64,000 nucleotides of DNA from MGBC114844 sp910585855 (GCA_965646165.1 CBFFYP010000006.1:22028-86027), one strand, 5' to 3'. Counted from the stretch's first letter, positions 7,912 to 17,798 are shown. Program-made: numbers and translations. The notes: a model not told the origin generated them from the sequence alone.

Positions 7912-7940
7912 AAAAAGAATTTAATCGAGAGGAAAAAGAA

Positions 7941-8729
7941 ATGTTGCAGGGGCTTAAGATAAAAATACAAGTTTTTTTGAAATATCAAAATCTGTTGGCA
8001 AATCTGGTATCAAGGGATATAAAGGTTCGCTATCGCCGGTCGGTATTGGGGATGCTTTGGACGGTATTAAACCCTCTTTTGATGATGGGAGTGATTACTG
8101 TAGTGTTTTCCACTTTGTTTCGGCAAAATATCGAACATTTTCCGATTTATTATTTATCTGGTTCTTTGATTTTTTCTTTTTCATCTGAAACAACGAGCAA
8201 TGCACTGTATTCGATTATTGGAAATGCTTCTTTGATGAAAAAAGTATATTTGCCGAAATATTTATTTCCTGTTTCTAAAATTGTATCGGGATTGGTGAAT
8301 TTGGGATTTTCTCTTGTGGCGATGTTTCTTGTGATGTGGCTGTTGGGTGTGGAGTATCGGGTTACGTTATTGCTTTTGCCGATTCCGATTTTTTATACCT
8401 TTTTATTTGCAACGGGATTGGGACTGCTGCTTTCTGCTGCAACGGTATTTTTTCGGGATATTTCGCATTTTTATGGTGTATTTGTGATGGCATGGACGTA
8501 TTTTACCCCTATTTTTTATCCAGTAGATATTTTGCCGGAAACAGCCCGTGCGGTTATGAGCTGGAATCCGATGTTTCATTATGTGCAATATATGCGGGAA
8601 TTAATTTTGGCTGGAACATTTCCTAGTATGAAGGAAAATTTGGTCTGCTTTTTATTTGGAGCAGTGATGCTGGTGCTTGGCACTTGGGTATTTTATAAAA
8701 AACAGGATCAGTTTGTACTTTATATTTAA
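7941..8729 (+). CDS. ABC-2 type polysaccharide export permease
   Basis: This 262-residue integral membrane protein has about six membrane segments and a cytoplasmic N-terminal stretch ending in RDIKVRYRRSVLGMLWTVLNP, the hallmark start of the TagG/Wzm/RfbD permease family. Such permeases pair with an ATPase to move undecaprenyl-linked polysaccharide or teichoic acid across the membrane. A GAGAGGAAAAAG ribosome site supports the ATG. The partner ATPase follows immediately, confirming a complete exporter. Which glycan it carries is not known, but the surrounding glycosyltransferases suggest a capsule-like or wall polysaccharide. Confidence 0.92.
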   Translation: MLQGLKIKIQVFLKYQNLLANLVSRDIKVRYRRSVLGMLWTVLNPLLMMGVITVVFSTLFRQNIEHFPIYYLSGSLIFSFSSETTSNALYSIIGNASLMKKVYLPKYLFPVSKIVSGLVNLGFSLVAMFLVMWLLGVEYRVTLLLLPIPIFYTFLFATGLGLLLSAATVFFRDISHFYGVFVMAWTYFTPIFYPVDILPETARAVMSWNPMFHYVQYMRELILAGTFPSMKENLVCFLFGAVMLVLGTWVFYKKQDQFVLYI

Positions 8730-8766
8730 AATATTATTTACAGGGCAGAAAAGAGGAAAAAAAGGA

Positions 8767-9495
8767 ATGGGGACTATTATACAGGTGGAAAATGTTTCCA
8801 TGATGTTTAATCAGAGCAGTGATCGGATTGATAATCTAAAAGAATATTTGATTCGGCTTTTTAAGAAGCAGTTGATGTTTCAGGAGTTTTGGGCATTAAA
8901 ACAGATTTCGTTTACATTAGAACAAGGGGATTCGCTGGGGATTGTCGGACTGAATGGTTCTGGAAAAAGTACGCTGTTAAAGTTAATTGCAGGGGTACTG
9001 AAGCCGACTAAAGGAACGATTACTACAAAAGGAGCGATTGCACCGTTGATTGAATTGGGAGCGGGATTTGATGATGATTTATCGGCACAGGAAAATGTTT
9101 ATTTAAACGGAGCAATTTTAGGATATTCCAAAGAATATATGGATCACAAATATCAAGAGATTATTACATTTGCTGAGTTACAGGAGTTTACCCAGCTTCC
9201 TTTAAAAAATTATTCTTCTGGAATGAAAGCACGATTGGGGTTTGCGATTGCTACTATGAATGTTCCTGATATTTTGATTTTAGATGAAGTGTTATCAGTG
9301 GGAGATTATAAATTTCAGGAAAAAAGTTTTCATCGGATGGAGGAAATTTTACATTCTGGTGCAACGGTTTTATTTGTATCCCATTCAGTAGAACAAGTCA
9401 GAAAGATTTGTAAAAAAGCACTGTGGCTTTCTAATGGAGAAATGCGGCTGTTTGGAGATGTGGATACGGTTTGCCATGCTTATGAAAGGAGTTAG
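8767..9495 (+). CDS. ABC transporter ATPase for polysaccharide export
   Basis: This is the ATPase partner of the upstream permease (TagH/Wzt/RfbE type). The 242-residue protein has Walker A GLNGSGKST (residues 61-69), signature NYSSGMKARLGFA, Walker B DILILDEVLSVGD and the His-switch LFVSHSVEQVRKIC. The start at ATG 8767 is preferred over an upstream in-frame ATG at 8677: GAGGAAAAAAAGGA sits just before it, the family start region VENVSMMF follows, and the upstream start would overlap the permease gene. It lacks the long C-terminal carbohydrate-binding domain found in some Wzt proteins, so chain-length recognition is probably not done by this subunit. Confidence 0.93.
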   Translation: MGTIIQVENVSMMFNQSSDRIDNLKEYLIRLFKKQLMFQEFWALKQISFTLEQGDSLGIVGLNGSGKSTLLKLIAGVLKPTKGTITTKGAIAPLIELGAGFDDDLSAQENVYLNGAILGYSKEYMDHKYQEIITFAELQEFTQLPLKNYSSGMKARLGFAIATMNVPDILILDEVLSVGDYKFQEKSFHRMEEILHSGATVLFVSHSVEQVRKICKKALWLSNGEMRLFGDVDTVCHAYERS

Positions 9496-9509
9496 AAGAA
9501 AAGGGGAAG

Positions 9510-10649
9510 ATGAAGAAACAGTTACTATTTGTGATTACACAGTTTTATCAAGGCGGGGCAGAGCGGGCACTATTAAATTTATTTCGGCTGCTTTCTCCAG
9601 AGGAGTTTGATATTGATTTTCTTATTTTTGATCAGATTCCATTAAAAAATGCCGTTTCTTTGATACCGCAGATTCCCTCTTGGATTCGGGTTTGTCATGC
9701 AGCAGAAGAGGAAGGAAAATGGGCGATTCTTCGAAAAATCGGGTTTAAGGGGTGGCAGATGCTGACCGGACATCAGTGTTATCGAAAAAAAGCCTATCAA
9801 TTTGTACAAAAAAAGCAGTATGATTTGGCATTTTCCTATGGGGAATGGATGTCCCCCGAATTTGTAGCAAAGCGGGTTTTGGCAAAAAAGAAATTGATTT
9901 GGATTCATACCGATTTAGATCAGGCGGCTTTTATAAAAGAAAAGATTCTGTTTGGATTTGATGAGGTATATTATAACTATATTTTTGTATCGGAACAGTC
10001 CAGACGGCGTGCGGAGGCACGTTTTCCGCTGATTAAAGGAAAATCTATGGTGATTCATAATCTCTGTGATGAGGAAGCAATTCGGCGGGCAGCAAAAGTT
10101 TCGGTAAAGGAACTGCAGTCTTATCCGAAACCGTGGTTATTTAGTGTGGGAAATTTAAGAGAAGAGAAAAATTATCCCAGACAGGTTGAAGTGATGCGGA
10201 TTTTAAAAGAACGGGGTGTGCCGTGTACTTGGTTTTGTATCGGATCACGAGCGAATCGATTTATAGATCAAAAGGTTGTAAATTTAATTCAGGCTTATCA
10301 GTTAGAAAAACGATTTCTCTTATTGGGAGTTAAGAAAAATCCGTATTCCTATATGAAACAGGCGGATGCGGTTTTGGTTTTATCGGATTTTGAATCTTGG
10401 TCTTTGGTGATTACTGAGGCAAAGCTACTGGGTATTCCTGTGATTGCTACACCTACTTCTGGTGCAAAAGAGCAGATAGAAGAAGGAAAGACCGGACGGT
10501 TTACTTCTTTTCAAGCGGAAGAGATAGCGGATACGATTCAGGATTACTTGGCACACCCGGAGAAAAAAGAAGAAATGCAGAGAAATTTAAAAGGATTTTC
10601 TGTCAGACAGGAAGGAATCTCTGAATTTTATCGGCTGCTGCAGGAGTAG
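9510..10649 (+). CDS. Family 4 glycosyltransferase, paralogue of the first half of the fused enzyme
   Basis: This 379-residue GT4-type enzyme starts LLFVITQFYQGGAERALLNL, the standard N-terminal motif. Its donor-domain motifs are FSVGNLREEKNYPRQVEVM and ADAVLVLSDFESWSLVITEA, with the GT4 glutamate pair. It is closely similar along its length to residues 1-375 of the product at 11867-14224. The next gene likewise matches the second half of that product, so a two-gene unit was duplicated and one copy fused. An AAGGGGAAG ribosome site precedes ATG 9510. Acceptor and donor sugars are unknown. Confidence 0.88.
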   Translation: MKKQLLFVITQFYQGGAERALLNLFRLLSPEEFDIDFLIFDQIPLKNAVSLIPQIPSWIRVCHAAEEEGKWAILRKIGFKGWQMLTGHQCYRKKAYQFVQKKQYDLAFSYGEWMSPEFVAKRVLAKKKLIWIHTDLDQAAFIKEKILFGFDEVYYNYIFVSEQSRRRAEARFPLIKGKSMVIHNLCDEEAIRRAAKVSVKELQSYPKPWLFSVGNLREEKNYPRQVEVMRILKERGVPCTWFCIGSRANRFIDQKVVNLIQAYQLEKRFLLLGVKKNPYSYMKQADAVLVLSDFESWSLVITEAKLLGIPVIATPTSGAKEQIEEGKTGRFTSFQAEEIADTIQDYLAHPEKKEEMQRNLKGFSVRQEGISEFYRLLQE

Positions 10650-10672
10650 GAGGATCAGGGAAAGGGGAAATC

Positions 10673-11839
10673 ATGAAAAAAATCCTGTATTTGTTTGATG
10701 ATATTAATTATTTAAGCGGCGCACAGAAAGTAACTTTTTTTCAGATGAAATGTATGCTTTCGGATTATCAAATTCATGCTTTTTCATTGAGTAAACCAAA
10801 AAAGGAATTGGATTGTAAGGGGATTCCTATTCTTGGAGAAGAAATTTGGGAAAACGGCGAACTATTTTCAAAACGATGGACAGAAGTTTTTTTATCAAAG
10901 AAGTATTCGATTCGAAAAAAAATCAGTCGGTTTTGGTATGCGGTTTTTCGGCAGTTAGGAAAAGGGGAAACGTATTTTGAACAGCGATTTTTTCCAAAAT
11001 TAAAAAAGATATGGGAGGGATATGATTGTGTTATTGTGGTTAGTGAAGCGTCAAAACTGCGTGGAATGGTATCTCGTTTAACACATCCAAAAAAAATTCA
11101 ATGGATTCATACGGATTATCTTTTATGGAGTACCTTTTCAGATTGGACAAAAAATATAACGAAACAAGATGCCATGGTGTATTGTCGATTTGATCGGGTG
11201 GTGCTGTTGTCGGAATCAAGTAGACAGGGATTTTTACAAAAGTTTCCTCAATTAAAAGAAAAAGCCGTAGTGATTCCAAATTTGATTGACGGGGAAACGA
11301 TTTTAAAGAAGGCAGAAGAACCATTTTTCTTAAAGTGGGAAGAAGGGTTGGTTCATTTTCTTACTATAGGGCGTTTAGAAAAGGAAAAGGGGTATGATCG
11401 GATTTTAGATCTCTGTGGAAAGTTACAAAAAGAGGGGTATTCTTTTTGCTGGTATCTGGTAGGAGAAGGGAAATTAAAGGAGCATTTGAAAAAAAGAATT
11501 AAAACAGAGCGATTGAAAAAACGGGTAAAATTAATAGGAGAATTGGAAAATCCCTATCCTTTGATGAAACGATGTGATTGGCTGGTTCTTCTTTCCGAAT
11601 ATGAAGGGACACCCGTTACGATAGATGAGGCGATGGTATTAGGTGTTCCGGTTATGACTCGAAAGGTTGGGGGGATTGCAAAACAGCTAGAAAGAGGAAA
11701 AGGGATATATCGTTTTATAACATCCGATAGGGATTTACTAGAGTGTTACAAAATAAATCGAACAAAAAAAGAAAAGCCATTTGATTATGTGGAATGGAAT
11801 CAAAAGATTCTATATCAGATAAAAGAATTATTGGGATAA
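10673..11839 (+). CDS. Family 4 glycosyltransferase, paralogue of the second half of the fused enzyme
   Basis: This 388-residue GT4-type enzyme starts ILYLFDDINYLSGAQKVTFF and carries the donor-domain segments FLTIGRLEKEKGYDRILDLC and LVLLSEYEGTPVTIDEAMVLG. The distinctive IQWIHTDYLLW and FDRVVLLSESSRQGF segments recur in the second half of the downstream fused protein. It follows the previous glycosyltransferase by 23 bases and is followed 27 bases later by the fusion, so all three are probably cotranscribed. An AAAGGGGAAATC ribosome site supports the ATG. Specificity is unknown. Confidence 0.86.
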   Translation: MKKILYLFDDINYLSGAQKVTFFQMKCMLSDYQIHAFSLSKPKKELDCKGIPILGEEIWENGELFSKRWTEVFLSKKYSIRKKISRFWYAVFRQLGKGETYFEQRFFPKLKKIWEGYDCVIVVSEASKLRGMVSRLTHPKKIQWIHTDYLLWSTFSDWTKNITKQDAMVYCRFDRVVLLSESSRQGFLQKFPQLKEKAVVIPNLIDGETILKKAEEPFFLKWEEGLVHFLTIGRLEKEKGYDRILDLCGKLQKEGYSFCWYLVGEGKLKEHLKKRIKTERLKKRVKLIGELENPYPLMKRCDWLVLLSEYEGTPVTIDEAMVLGVPVMTRKVGGIAKQLERGKGIYRFITSDRDLLECYKINRTKKEKPFDYVEWNQKILYQIKELLG

Positions 11840-11866
11840 TATCTGCAAAAGAAAGGGGAAGAGAAG

Positions 11867-14224
11867 ATGAAAAAATTGTTATTTGTCATTAGCCAGTTAT
11901 ATAAAGGAGGGGCAGAAACTTCATTAGTAAATTTATTAAATCATTTAGATACCACAAAATATGAAATAGAACTTTTAATTTTAAATCAATCTCCAATCGA
12001 ACATGCGGTTTCTTTGATTCCTCAAATTAATAAAAAAATTAAGGTATGTGATGCTTATCAGGAATACCAAAAAATAAATATATTGGACAGAGTACAGGCA
12101 AAATTGATTTATACTATGGAACAAAAGGGAGCATATTATCTTTCTGCATTAAATTTTGTAAGAAATAAAATATATGATTGGGCTTTTTTTATTGGAGAAT
12201 GGTATAGTCCTTCTTTTGTGGCATATGAAGTACAAGCAAAGAAAAAAGCGGCATGGATTCATAATGATTTATCAGAAGCAGAATATTTTGATGCAGGGCA
12301 TTATTTTTATTTTGCCGATCGCTTTGATTATTTTATTTTTGTTTCTGAAAATTCCTTGCAAGCTAGTGTAAAAAAGTATCCTTTTTTAGAGGAAAAGGCA
12401 GTTTGTATTTATAATATTAACAATGTGAGTTCTATTTTAAGACAGGCAGAGATGGAATTAAAACATTTTCCAAAGAAAGAACTGCCGGTATTATTAACTT
12501 GCGCTAATTTTAGACCGCAAAAAAATCATCTTCGTCAGGTAAAAGTAATGGCGGAATTAAAACGCAGAGGGATCGAATTTATCTGGCTGAATATTGGAGC
12601 AACGACCGATCAGGAGATTGTTCGTCAGGTAAAAGGACTTTGTAGAAAAGAACAGTTAGAGCATCAATTTTTGATTTTAGGACCAAAAGAAAATCCTTAT
12701 CAATATATGAAAAGAGCAGATGCAGTAGTGGTACTTTCGGATTATGAATCTTGGTCAATGGTCATTACAGAGGCTAAAATTATTGGAACTCCGGTAATTT
12801 CCACTAAGACGTCAGGTGCTTTAGAGCAGATTGAGGATGGAAAAACAGGGCTTTTAACGGAGTTTTCGATAAAAAATATTGCAGATGTAATGGAAAAGTT
12901 TTTGAGAGATCCGGCATTGCAGAAACAGATTCGGGAAAATATTAAAAACTTTGATAATACAGCACAGATATTAAAAAGTTTTGATTCTTTTTTGGAGAAT
13001 GGAAGAAGTTATACCAAAAGAAAGGCGGGGGCAAATAGTATTCTTTATATTATTGATGATATCAACTATATGGGAGGGGCGCATATTGCAACCAAATTGC
13101 AGATAAAGGAGTTTTTAAAACAGGGAAGAAAGATCACGATATTTTCTTCTAATATTCCAACATTGGATATTCGAACTGATTTAAAAGGAGTGAATTTTAT
13201 TTCTTGGAAAGATTTTCGAGAGGATGTGATTTTTCATAAAAGAATATTGGATTGTTTTACAGATAAAAGAGTATCAAAAAAAGAACGTCATGATAAATTA
13301 GAGCAGTTAAAAGCAATTCGGATACAAAAAAAATCTAATTATTATGAGGAATCTGTTTTGCCAGAATTAAAACATCTTTTTTCCAATTATGAAATCCTTT
13401 GTGTGATGTCGGAAGGTTCTTCTTTTCGAAAAGCGGCAGCAGAAGCAGCTTGTAAGAAAAAGATTCAATGGATTCATATTGATTACTGCGATTGGAAAGA
13501 AAAAAGTGAATGGAATCGGAAGATAACGAAAGATGATGGAGAACTTTATAAAAAATTTGATTGTATTGTAGTACTAACCGAAACCATTCGAGAAACGTTT
13601 CTTCATTTATATCCTTATTTAGAGAAAAAGGTAGTGGTGAATCAAAATTTAATACCGGCAGAAGAAATTCAAAAAAAATCAAAGCCAATCGAATATAAAA
13701 ATAAAAAGCGATTAAAATTTGTAACAGTAGGACGTATGGATAAGCAAAAAGCATATCCAAGATTAATTAAGATTTTAGCAAAATTAAAAAAAGAAGGGTA
13801 TAACTTTCGCTGGAATATTATCGGAGAAGGAGATGAATATTGGTATATTCATGGTTTGATTCATGAATATGGAGTGGAAGATTGGGTGAAGCTGCTGGGA
13901 GGATTAAAGAACCCTTTTATAGAAGTAAAAAAGGCAGATGTATTTGCATTGTTATCGGACTTTGAGGGAATCCCAAATACGATTTATGAAGCATTAATTT
14001 TAGGAAAGCCTGTGTTGGCAACGGATGTAGGAGGCGTGAATACACAGATAGAAGATGGTATAAATGGTTGGTTAGTGGAGAATGATGAAAAAGAAATTGA
14101 AGATAAGTTGAAATGGCTTATGATGCATGAAGAAGCGATTACAAAAGTAAAAGAAAATAATCAAAAATATTTTTATGACAATAATAAAATTATAGAAACA
14201 AATCAAAAAATTTTTTCTTTTTAA
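11867..14224 (+). CDS. Tandem two-domain family 4 glycosyltransferase (fusion)
   Basis: This 785-residue protein contains two complete GT4 enzymes. Residues 1 to about 380 (LLFVISQLYKGGAETSLVNL ... WSMVITEAKIIGTPVIST) match the product at 9510-10649. Residues about 392-785 (ILYIIDDINYMGGAHIATKL ... LLSDFEGIPNTIYEALILG) match the product at 10673-11839. A short basic linker near residues 385-391 joins them. The two halves thus repeat, as one polypeptide, the order of the separate genes just upstream. The simplest reading is duplication of a two-gene unit followed by loss of the intervening stop. Each half keeps the GT4 donor-site glutamates, so a dual-activity enzyme adding two sugars in succession is possible. 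The gene is clearly more A+T-rich than its upstream paralogues. Confidence 0.85.
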   Translation: MKKLLFVISQLYKGGAETSLVNLLNHLDTTKYEIELLILNQSPIEHAVSLIPQINKKIKVCDAYQEYQKINILDRVQAKLIYTMEQKGAYYLSALNFVRNKIYDWAFFIGEWYSPSFVAYEVQAKKKAAWIHNDLSEAEYFDAGHYFYFADRFDYFIFVSENSLQASVKKYPFLEEKAVCIYNINNVSSILRQAEMELKHFPKKELPVLLTCANFRPQKNHLRQVKVMAELKRRGIEFIWLNIGATTDQEIVRQVKGLCRKEQLEHQFLILGPKENPYQYMKRADAVVVLSDYESWSMVITEAKIIGTPVISTKTSGALEQIEDGKTGLLTEFSIKNIADVMEKFLRDPALQKQIRENIKNFDNTAQILKSFDSFLENGRSYTKRKAGANSILYIIDDINYMGGAHIATKLQIKEFLKQGRKITIFSSNIPTLDIRTDLKGVNFISWKDFREDVIFHKRILDCFTDKRVSKKERHDKLEQLKAIRIQKKSNYYEESVLPELKHLFSNYEILCVMSEGSSFRKAAAEAACKKKIQWIHIDYCDWKEKSEWNRKITKDDGELYKKFDCIVVLTETIRETFLHLYPYLEKKVVVNQNLIPAEEIQKKSKPIEYKNKKRLKFVTVGRMDKQKAYPRLIKILAKLKKEGYNFRWNIIGEGDEYWYIHGLIHEYGVEDWVKLLGGLKNPFIEVKKADVFALLSDFEGIPNTIYEALILGKPVLATDVGGVNTQIEDGINGWLVENDEKEIEDKLKWLMMHEEAITKVKENNQKYFYDNNKIIETNQKIFSF

Positions 14225-14337
14225 TGTAGAAAACAATATGGTATCAAGATTATAGTTTCGATATTTTATTATACCATCATTGTGTTTCAAAATTGGGATT
14301 CTATCTTGGATTTTATTATTAGAAAAAGGTGAACAAA

Positions 14338-15090
14338 ATGAAAAAATGTTTTTTACTTGCTAATTATATTGCAATTATAATCTATCTTTTATTGCACCTT
14401 TGGCTCGCTCATGTCTATCAAACGATAGGGCAAGGAATTTTTATCTTTTGTTATTTATTTATAGCGGGAATATTAATTTATTATTTTTTTAATCAGTACA
14501 TAATAAATATAATAAAACAAAAACAAATTATTTGGATTGTTTTTGTTGCCGTTTTGTCAAGTTTATTATGTATAGATAAAATAGTATTAATCTTTCCCCA
14601 AAACAATATGATTAATATTATAGCAACAGGTGAAAAAAATTTAGAATCAAATGCTGCAGAAGTATGGATTACACAAATAAAATTAGATGAAACAGAAATT
14701 TCGTTGTCTGATATAGAATTGGAAAATGGTTGGTTTTATAAGGCAGAAGAAGATGCTTTAGTATCCTATCCAGATTCACAAAGTTATACATTAAATTTAA
14801 ATGTAGGATATGCAGAAGAGGCAGAAATTTTATTTATAAAACATGGTTGGTCAGGTGAGGTAAAAGTAGAAGTCAATTATAAAGAGAAAGCGATAGTGGA
14901 TTTATATAACGAGGTAGGAGAGGACTATTTTTATAAATTGGAACTGGAAGGAAATACAAATATTTTATGGGTTCTTTTTTCTTTTACTATGATGACAGAA
15001 ATATTTATTTTTGTTTATGGATTTCTTTTTCTGTTATATAAAATGAGAAAAAATTTTTTGTTACTTAATAAAAAAAATAACCCAAATTAG
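14338..15090 (+). CDS. Membrane protein of unknown function
   Basis: This protein of about 250 residues has membrane segments near the N terminus (ANYIAIIIYLLLHLWLA), near residues 40-58 and 67-88, and at the C terminus (ILWVLFSFTMMTEIFIFV). A region of about 110 residues rich in Glu, Asn and Tyr between the third and last segments should lie outside the cell. No family was recognised. ATG 14338 is preferred over GTG 14329 because AAAAAGGTG lies at good distance before it. The overall layout resembles an accessory subunit of membrane glycosyltransferases, but this is only a guess from context. Confidence 0.6.
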   Translation: MKKCFLLANYIAIIIYLLLHLWLAHVYQTIGQGIFIFCYLFIAGILIYYFFNQYIINIIKQKQIIWIVFVAVLSSLLCIDKIVLIFPQNNMINIIATGEKNLESNAAEVWITQIKLDETEISLSDIELENGWFYKAEEDALVSYPDSQSYTLNLNVGYAEEAEILFIKHGWSGEVKVEVNYKEKAIVDLYNEVGEDYFYKLELEGNTNILWVLFSFTMMTEIFIFVYGFLFLLYKMRKNFLLLNKKNNPN

Positions 15091-15141
15091 TATAGAAAAT
15101 AAATTTTTGGATTTTATTTTTTGGAGATCTAGAATAGGGGT

Positions 15142-15339
15142 GTGCTTGTTATGTTTGCTTCTTTTTTATCGGTATTTAAAAAAGAAAATATATTACATTA
15201 CATTTCTGTAATAGGTAATATCATTTCTTTATGTTTAGCAATGGCATGGCAGGATTTTAGATATGTATATTTTATAAATTTATGTGTTCCCTATATGGTT
15301 TTATTGTGTTTAGCAGATCGGAAAGTAAAGAAGATATGA
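15142..15339 (+). pseudogene. Probable C-terminal remnant of a multi-pass membrane protein
   Basis: This 65-residue frame is mostly two hydrophobic stretches with a WQDFRYVYFINLCVPYMVLL segment, like the last membrane helices of GT-C type mannosyltransferase-like proteins. No matching upstream part is present in any frame. It therefore looks like the tail of a larger gene lost when the locus was rearranged, although a GTG start after AGAATAGGGG could still allow translation. Both readings remain possible. Confidence 0.45.
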
Positions 15340-15381
15340 TTTATCTAATAAAGAATTAGGAAAGATAGAAGTGAAAATGTT

Positions 15382-16605
15382 ATGAAAAACGAGAAAGATT
15401 TTAAAGAATTTGTAAAAAGATTTTTTATTCTTATACTTTTAGGATTATTATTAGGAAATTTATTATTTGGTTTTTATGGATTTATAAGTAAAGGAAGTGA
15501 TAATCCAGATGATTTTATTATGCGTTATCGAGAAAGTAAATATCTTTTTCATGGAATTAGTCCATTTGATATTATTCATGGAAAATCAGAAGTAGATTTA
15601 GAAATAGGAACTTTATGGGATGTAGCTGGATATACTCCATGGGGAATGGCTTGTGGAATATTATTTAATTTTACGTTTCTCTCGGAAAAATACGCTCGTT
15701 TATTATTTTTTGTTTTATATATAAGTATGATGTTATTGGCAGCGTTTATTACTTATAGGATTACATTAAAAAAATATTCTAAAAAAACAAGTATGATAAT
15801 TACATTGCTTATGTTGGTAATTCCGGGTTGGAGTACAGGGCTAAATTGGCTGAATTATGGAGCAATATTTGGGGCATTGTTTTATTTTAGTGTATTAATA
15901 TTAGATAAAAATCCTGTTCTTGCAGGAATACTAATAGGAATTGCAGCAACGAAACCTCAATTAGCAGCTCCTTTCTATTTGGCATTATTATTAAAAAAGA
16001 AATGGAAAACATTTTTTGTATCAATTTTTGTACCTTTTACTGCATGGGGAGTTTCAATAATATTAACAGAAACATCACCTTTTTATATTCTGCAACAATT
16101 TTTTGAACTTACAAATGAATTGACGGGGCTATTAGGAAATTGGATTATCAGTTTTGATGTTTATTATAGTATCAGTTTTGGTGGAGATACATTGCAACGA
16201 ATTGGTATGATTTTATGTGTTTTATTTGCATTTTATATATGGAGTATTATGAAAAAGAATAAAATAAATGATAATTTAACTTTTTTTTCTGTATCTGCTA
16301 TTTTAAGCGGAATGTGGACATATTCGCAATCACATGATAGGACAGTATTAATGATAGTTATACTTTGTATTGCTGTTCGATTCGGAAGATTGGTATTTTG
16401 CGGAAAAAAATATTTATTAATCATTAGTATATTTCTTATTTCTTGTATAATTGATACGGAACGTTTTGCACAAATGCAGTCTTGTGTGATTTCAATAGGA
16501 AGTAGCACAATATTATTTTATGATTTGTTAAAATATATTACATGGTTTGCTTTATTGCTTTTTCTGGCATCTTTTTCAATAGAAACAGCAGAAAGTAGCA
16601 GATAA
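15382..16605 (+). CDS. GT-C type membrane glycosyltransferase, DUF2029/GT87-like
   Basis: This 407-residue multi-pass membrane protein has roughly nine to eleven helices. After the first helix, FIMRYRESKYLFHGISPFDI resembles the extracytoplasmic loop of the DUF2029/GT87 family, where acidic residues take part in polyprenyl-phosphate-sugar dependent transfer. Other typical parts are the TPWGMACGILFNF loop and the AGILIGIAATKPQLAAPFYLA segment. It would add sugars on the outer face of the membrane using lipid-linked donors. The ATG at 15382 is read as start, with AGGAAAGATAGAAG upstream. The family call is by pattern, not alignment. Confidence 0.7.
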   Translation: MKNEKDFKEFVKRFFILILLGLLLGNLLFGFYGFISKGSDNPDDFIMRYRESKYLFHGISPFDIIHGKSEVDLEIGTLWDVAGYTPWGMACGILFNFTFLSEKYARLLFFVLYISMMLLAAFITYRITLKKYSKKTSMIITLLMLVIPGWSTGLNWLNYGAIFGALFYFSVLILDKNPVLAGILIGIAATKPQLAAPFYLALLLKKKWKTFFVSIFVPFTAWGVSIILTETSPFYILQQFFELTNELTGLLGNWIISFDVYYSISFGGDTLQRIGMILCVLFAFYIWSIMKKNKINDNLTFFSVSAILSGMWTYSQSHDRTVLMIVILCIAVRFGRLVFCGKKYLLIISIFLISCIIDTERFAQMQSCVISIGSSTILFYDLLKYITWFALLLFLASFSIETAESSR

Positions 16606-16653
16606 GCATATAGGAAAATTTTACTGTTAAAATAATAAAAGAAAGGGAAAAAA

Positions 16654-17796
16654 ATGGATAATTATTCAAAAGTAATTATTGGCGCTGGATTATATGGTTT
16701 GTATGCAGCCCTTTTTTGTGCAAAAAGAGATGAAAACATATTGGTATTAGAATATGAAAAAGAACCATTTCAGCGTGCAACTTATATTAATCAGGCAAGA
16801 GTACATATGGGATATCACTATCCTCGTTCTTATTCTACTGCAATTAAGTCAGCAGGATATTTTGAACGGTTTTGTAAAGATTATGGATTTTGTATTCATC
16901 ATAAGTTTAAACAGATTTATGCGACTTCTAAGATATTTTCATGGACAAATGCAGAACAATTTAAAAAATTTTGTACTGCAGCTGAGATAAAATGTGAGGA
17001 AGTATCCGTAAACCAATATTTTAAGGAAGAAATGTGTGATGGTGCGTTTTTAACAGAAGAATATACATATGATGCACAAATTTTAAAAAAGTATTTTTTA
17101 GAAGAATTAAGTAAATATTCAAATGTACGGATTGTATATGGAAGAGATATTCAAAAAATAGAGAAGAAAGAGAATCAGTATCAACTTACTTTATATGATA
17201 ATTGGACAGTTCGAACTGATTTCATTTTAAATGCAACTTATGCAGCAATAAATCAAATTATCCGTAAATGCAGTGAAATAGAAAAGGAACAGTTTGGAAT
17301 TAAATATGAATTATGTGAAATTATTTTATGTCATGTAGATGATAAACTAGAAAATATAGGAATTACTGTAATGGATGGACCTTTTTTTTCGATTATGCCA
17401 TTTGGTAAGACAGGATTCCATTCTTTAACATCTGTAACTTTTACGCCACATATGACAAGCTATGAAAAAGTTCCGATATTTCCTTGTCAAATAAAGTCAA
17501 ATGGGTTTTGCTCTGAGGAGCAGCTGGCAAATTGTAATAATTGTATAGAAAAACCAGAAACTGCATGGAATTATATGTCAAATTTAGCAAATAAATATAT
17601 CAGAGAAGAATATGGTTTTACTTATAAACAATCTTTGTTTTCTATGAAACCAATCTTAAAGGCATCAGAAATAGATGATTCCAGACCGACTTTAATTAAG
17701 ATACATACTACATTACCTACATTTGTAAGTGTTTTGTCTGGAAAAATTAATACAGTTTATGATTTGGATGAAATACTATTAAATGGAGGAAAGTAA
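16654..17796 (+). CDS. FAD-dependent oxidoreductase of a sugar-modification cassette
   Basis: This 380-residue protein begins with the Rossmann FAD-binding motif VIIGAGLYGLYAALFC and the acidic residue ending the second strand (LVLEYEKEPF). It belongs to the DAO-like FAD oxidoreductase superfamily. ARVHMGYHYPRSY follows and is likely near the flavin. The substrate is not evident. Proteins of this kind occur in polysaccharide loci next to glycosyltransferases and epimerases. Three bases separate its stop from the following GT2 gene start, which in turn leads to an epimerase, a TIM-barrel protein and a second GT2, suggesting one functional cassette. A GAAAGGGAAAAAA ribosome site supports the start. 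Confidence 0.75.
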   Translation: MDNYSKVIIGAGLYGLYAALFCAKRDENILVLEYEKEPFQRATYINQARVHMGYHYPRSYSTAIKSAGYFERFCKDYGFCIHHKFKQIYATSKIFSWTNAEQFKKFCTAAEIKCEEVSVNQYFKEEMCDGAFLTEEYTYDAQILKKYFLEELSKYSNVRIVYGRDIQKIEKKENQYQLTLYDNWTVRTDFILNATYAAINQIIRKCSEIEKEQFGIKYELCEIILCHVDDKLENIGITVMDGPFFSIMPFGKTGFHSLTSVTFTPHMTSYEKVPIFPCQIKSNGFCSEEQLANCNNCIEKPETAWNYMSNLANKYIREEYGFTYKQSLFSMKPILKASEIDDSRPTLIKIHTTLPTFVSVLSGKINTVYDLDEILLNGGK

Positions 17797-17798
17797 AA

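Noticed and set aside
8677..8766. Upstream start for the exporter ATPase
   Set aside because: It would overlap the permease gene by 53 bases, lacks a ribosome site, and adds 30 residues not seen in the family; ATG 8767 has a good ribosome site.
12174..12371. Hydrophobic plus-strand frame inside the fused glycosyltransferase
   Set aside because: It lies in another frame of a well-supported GT4 domain and is a shadow frame.
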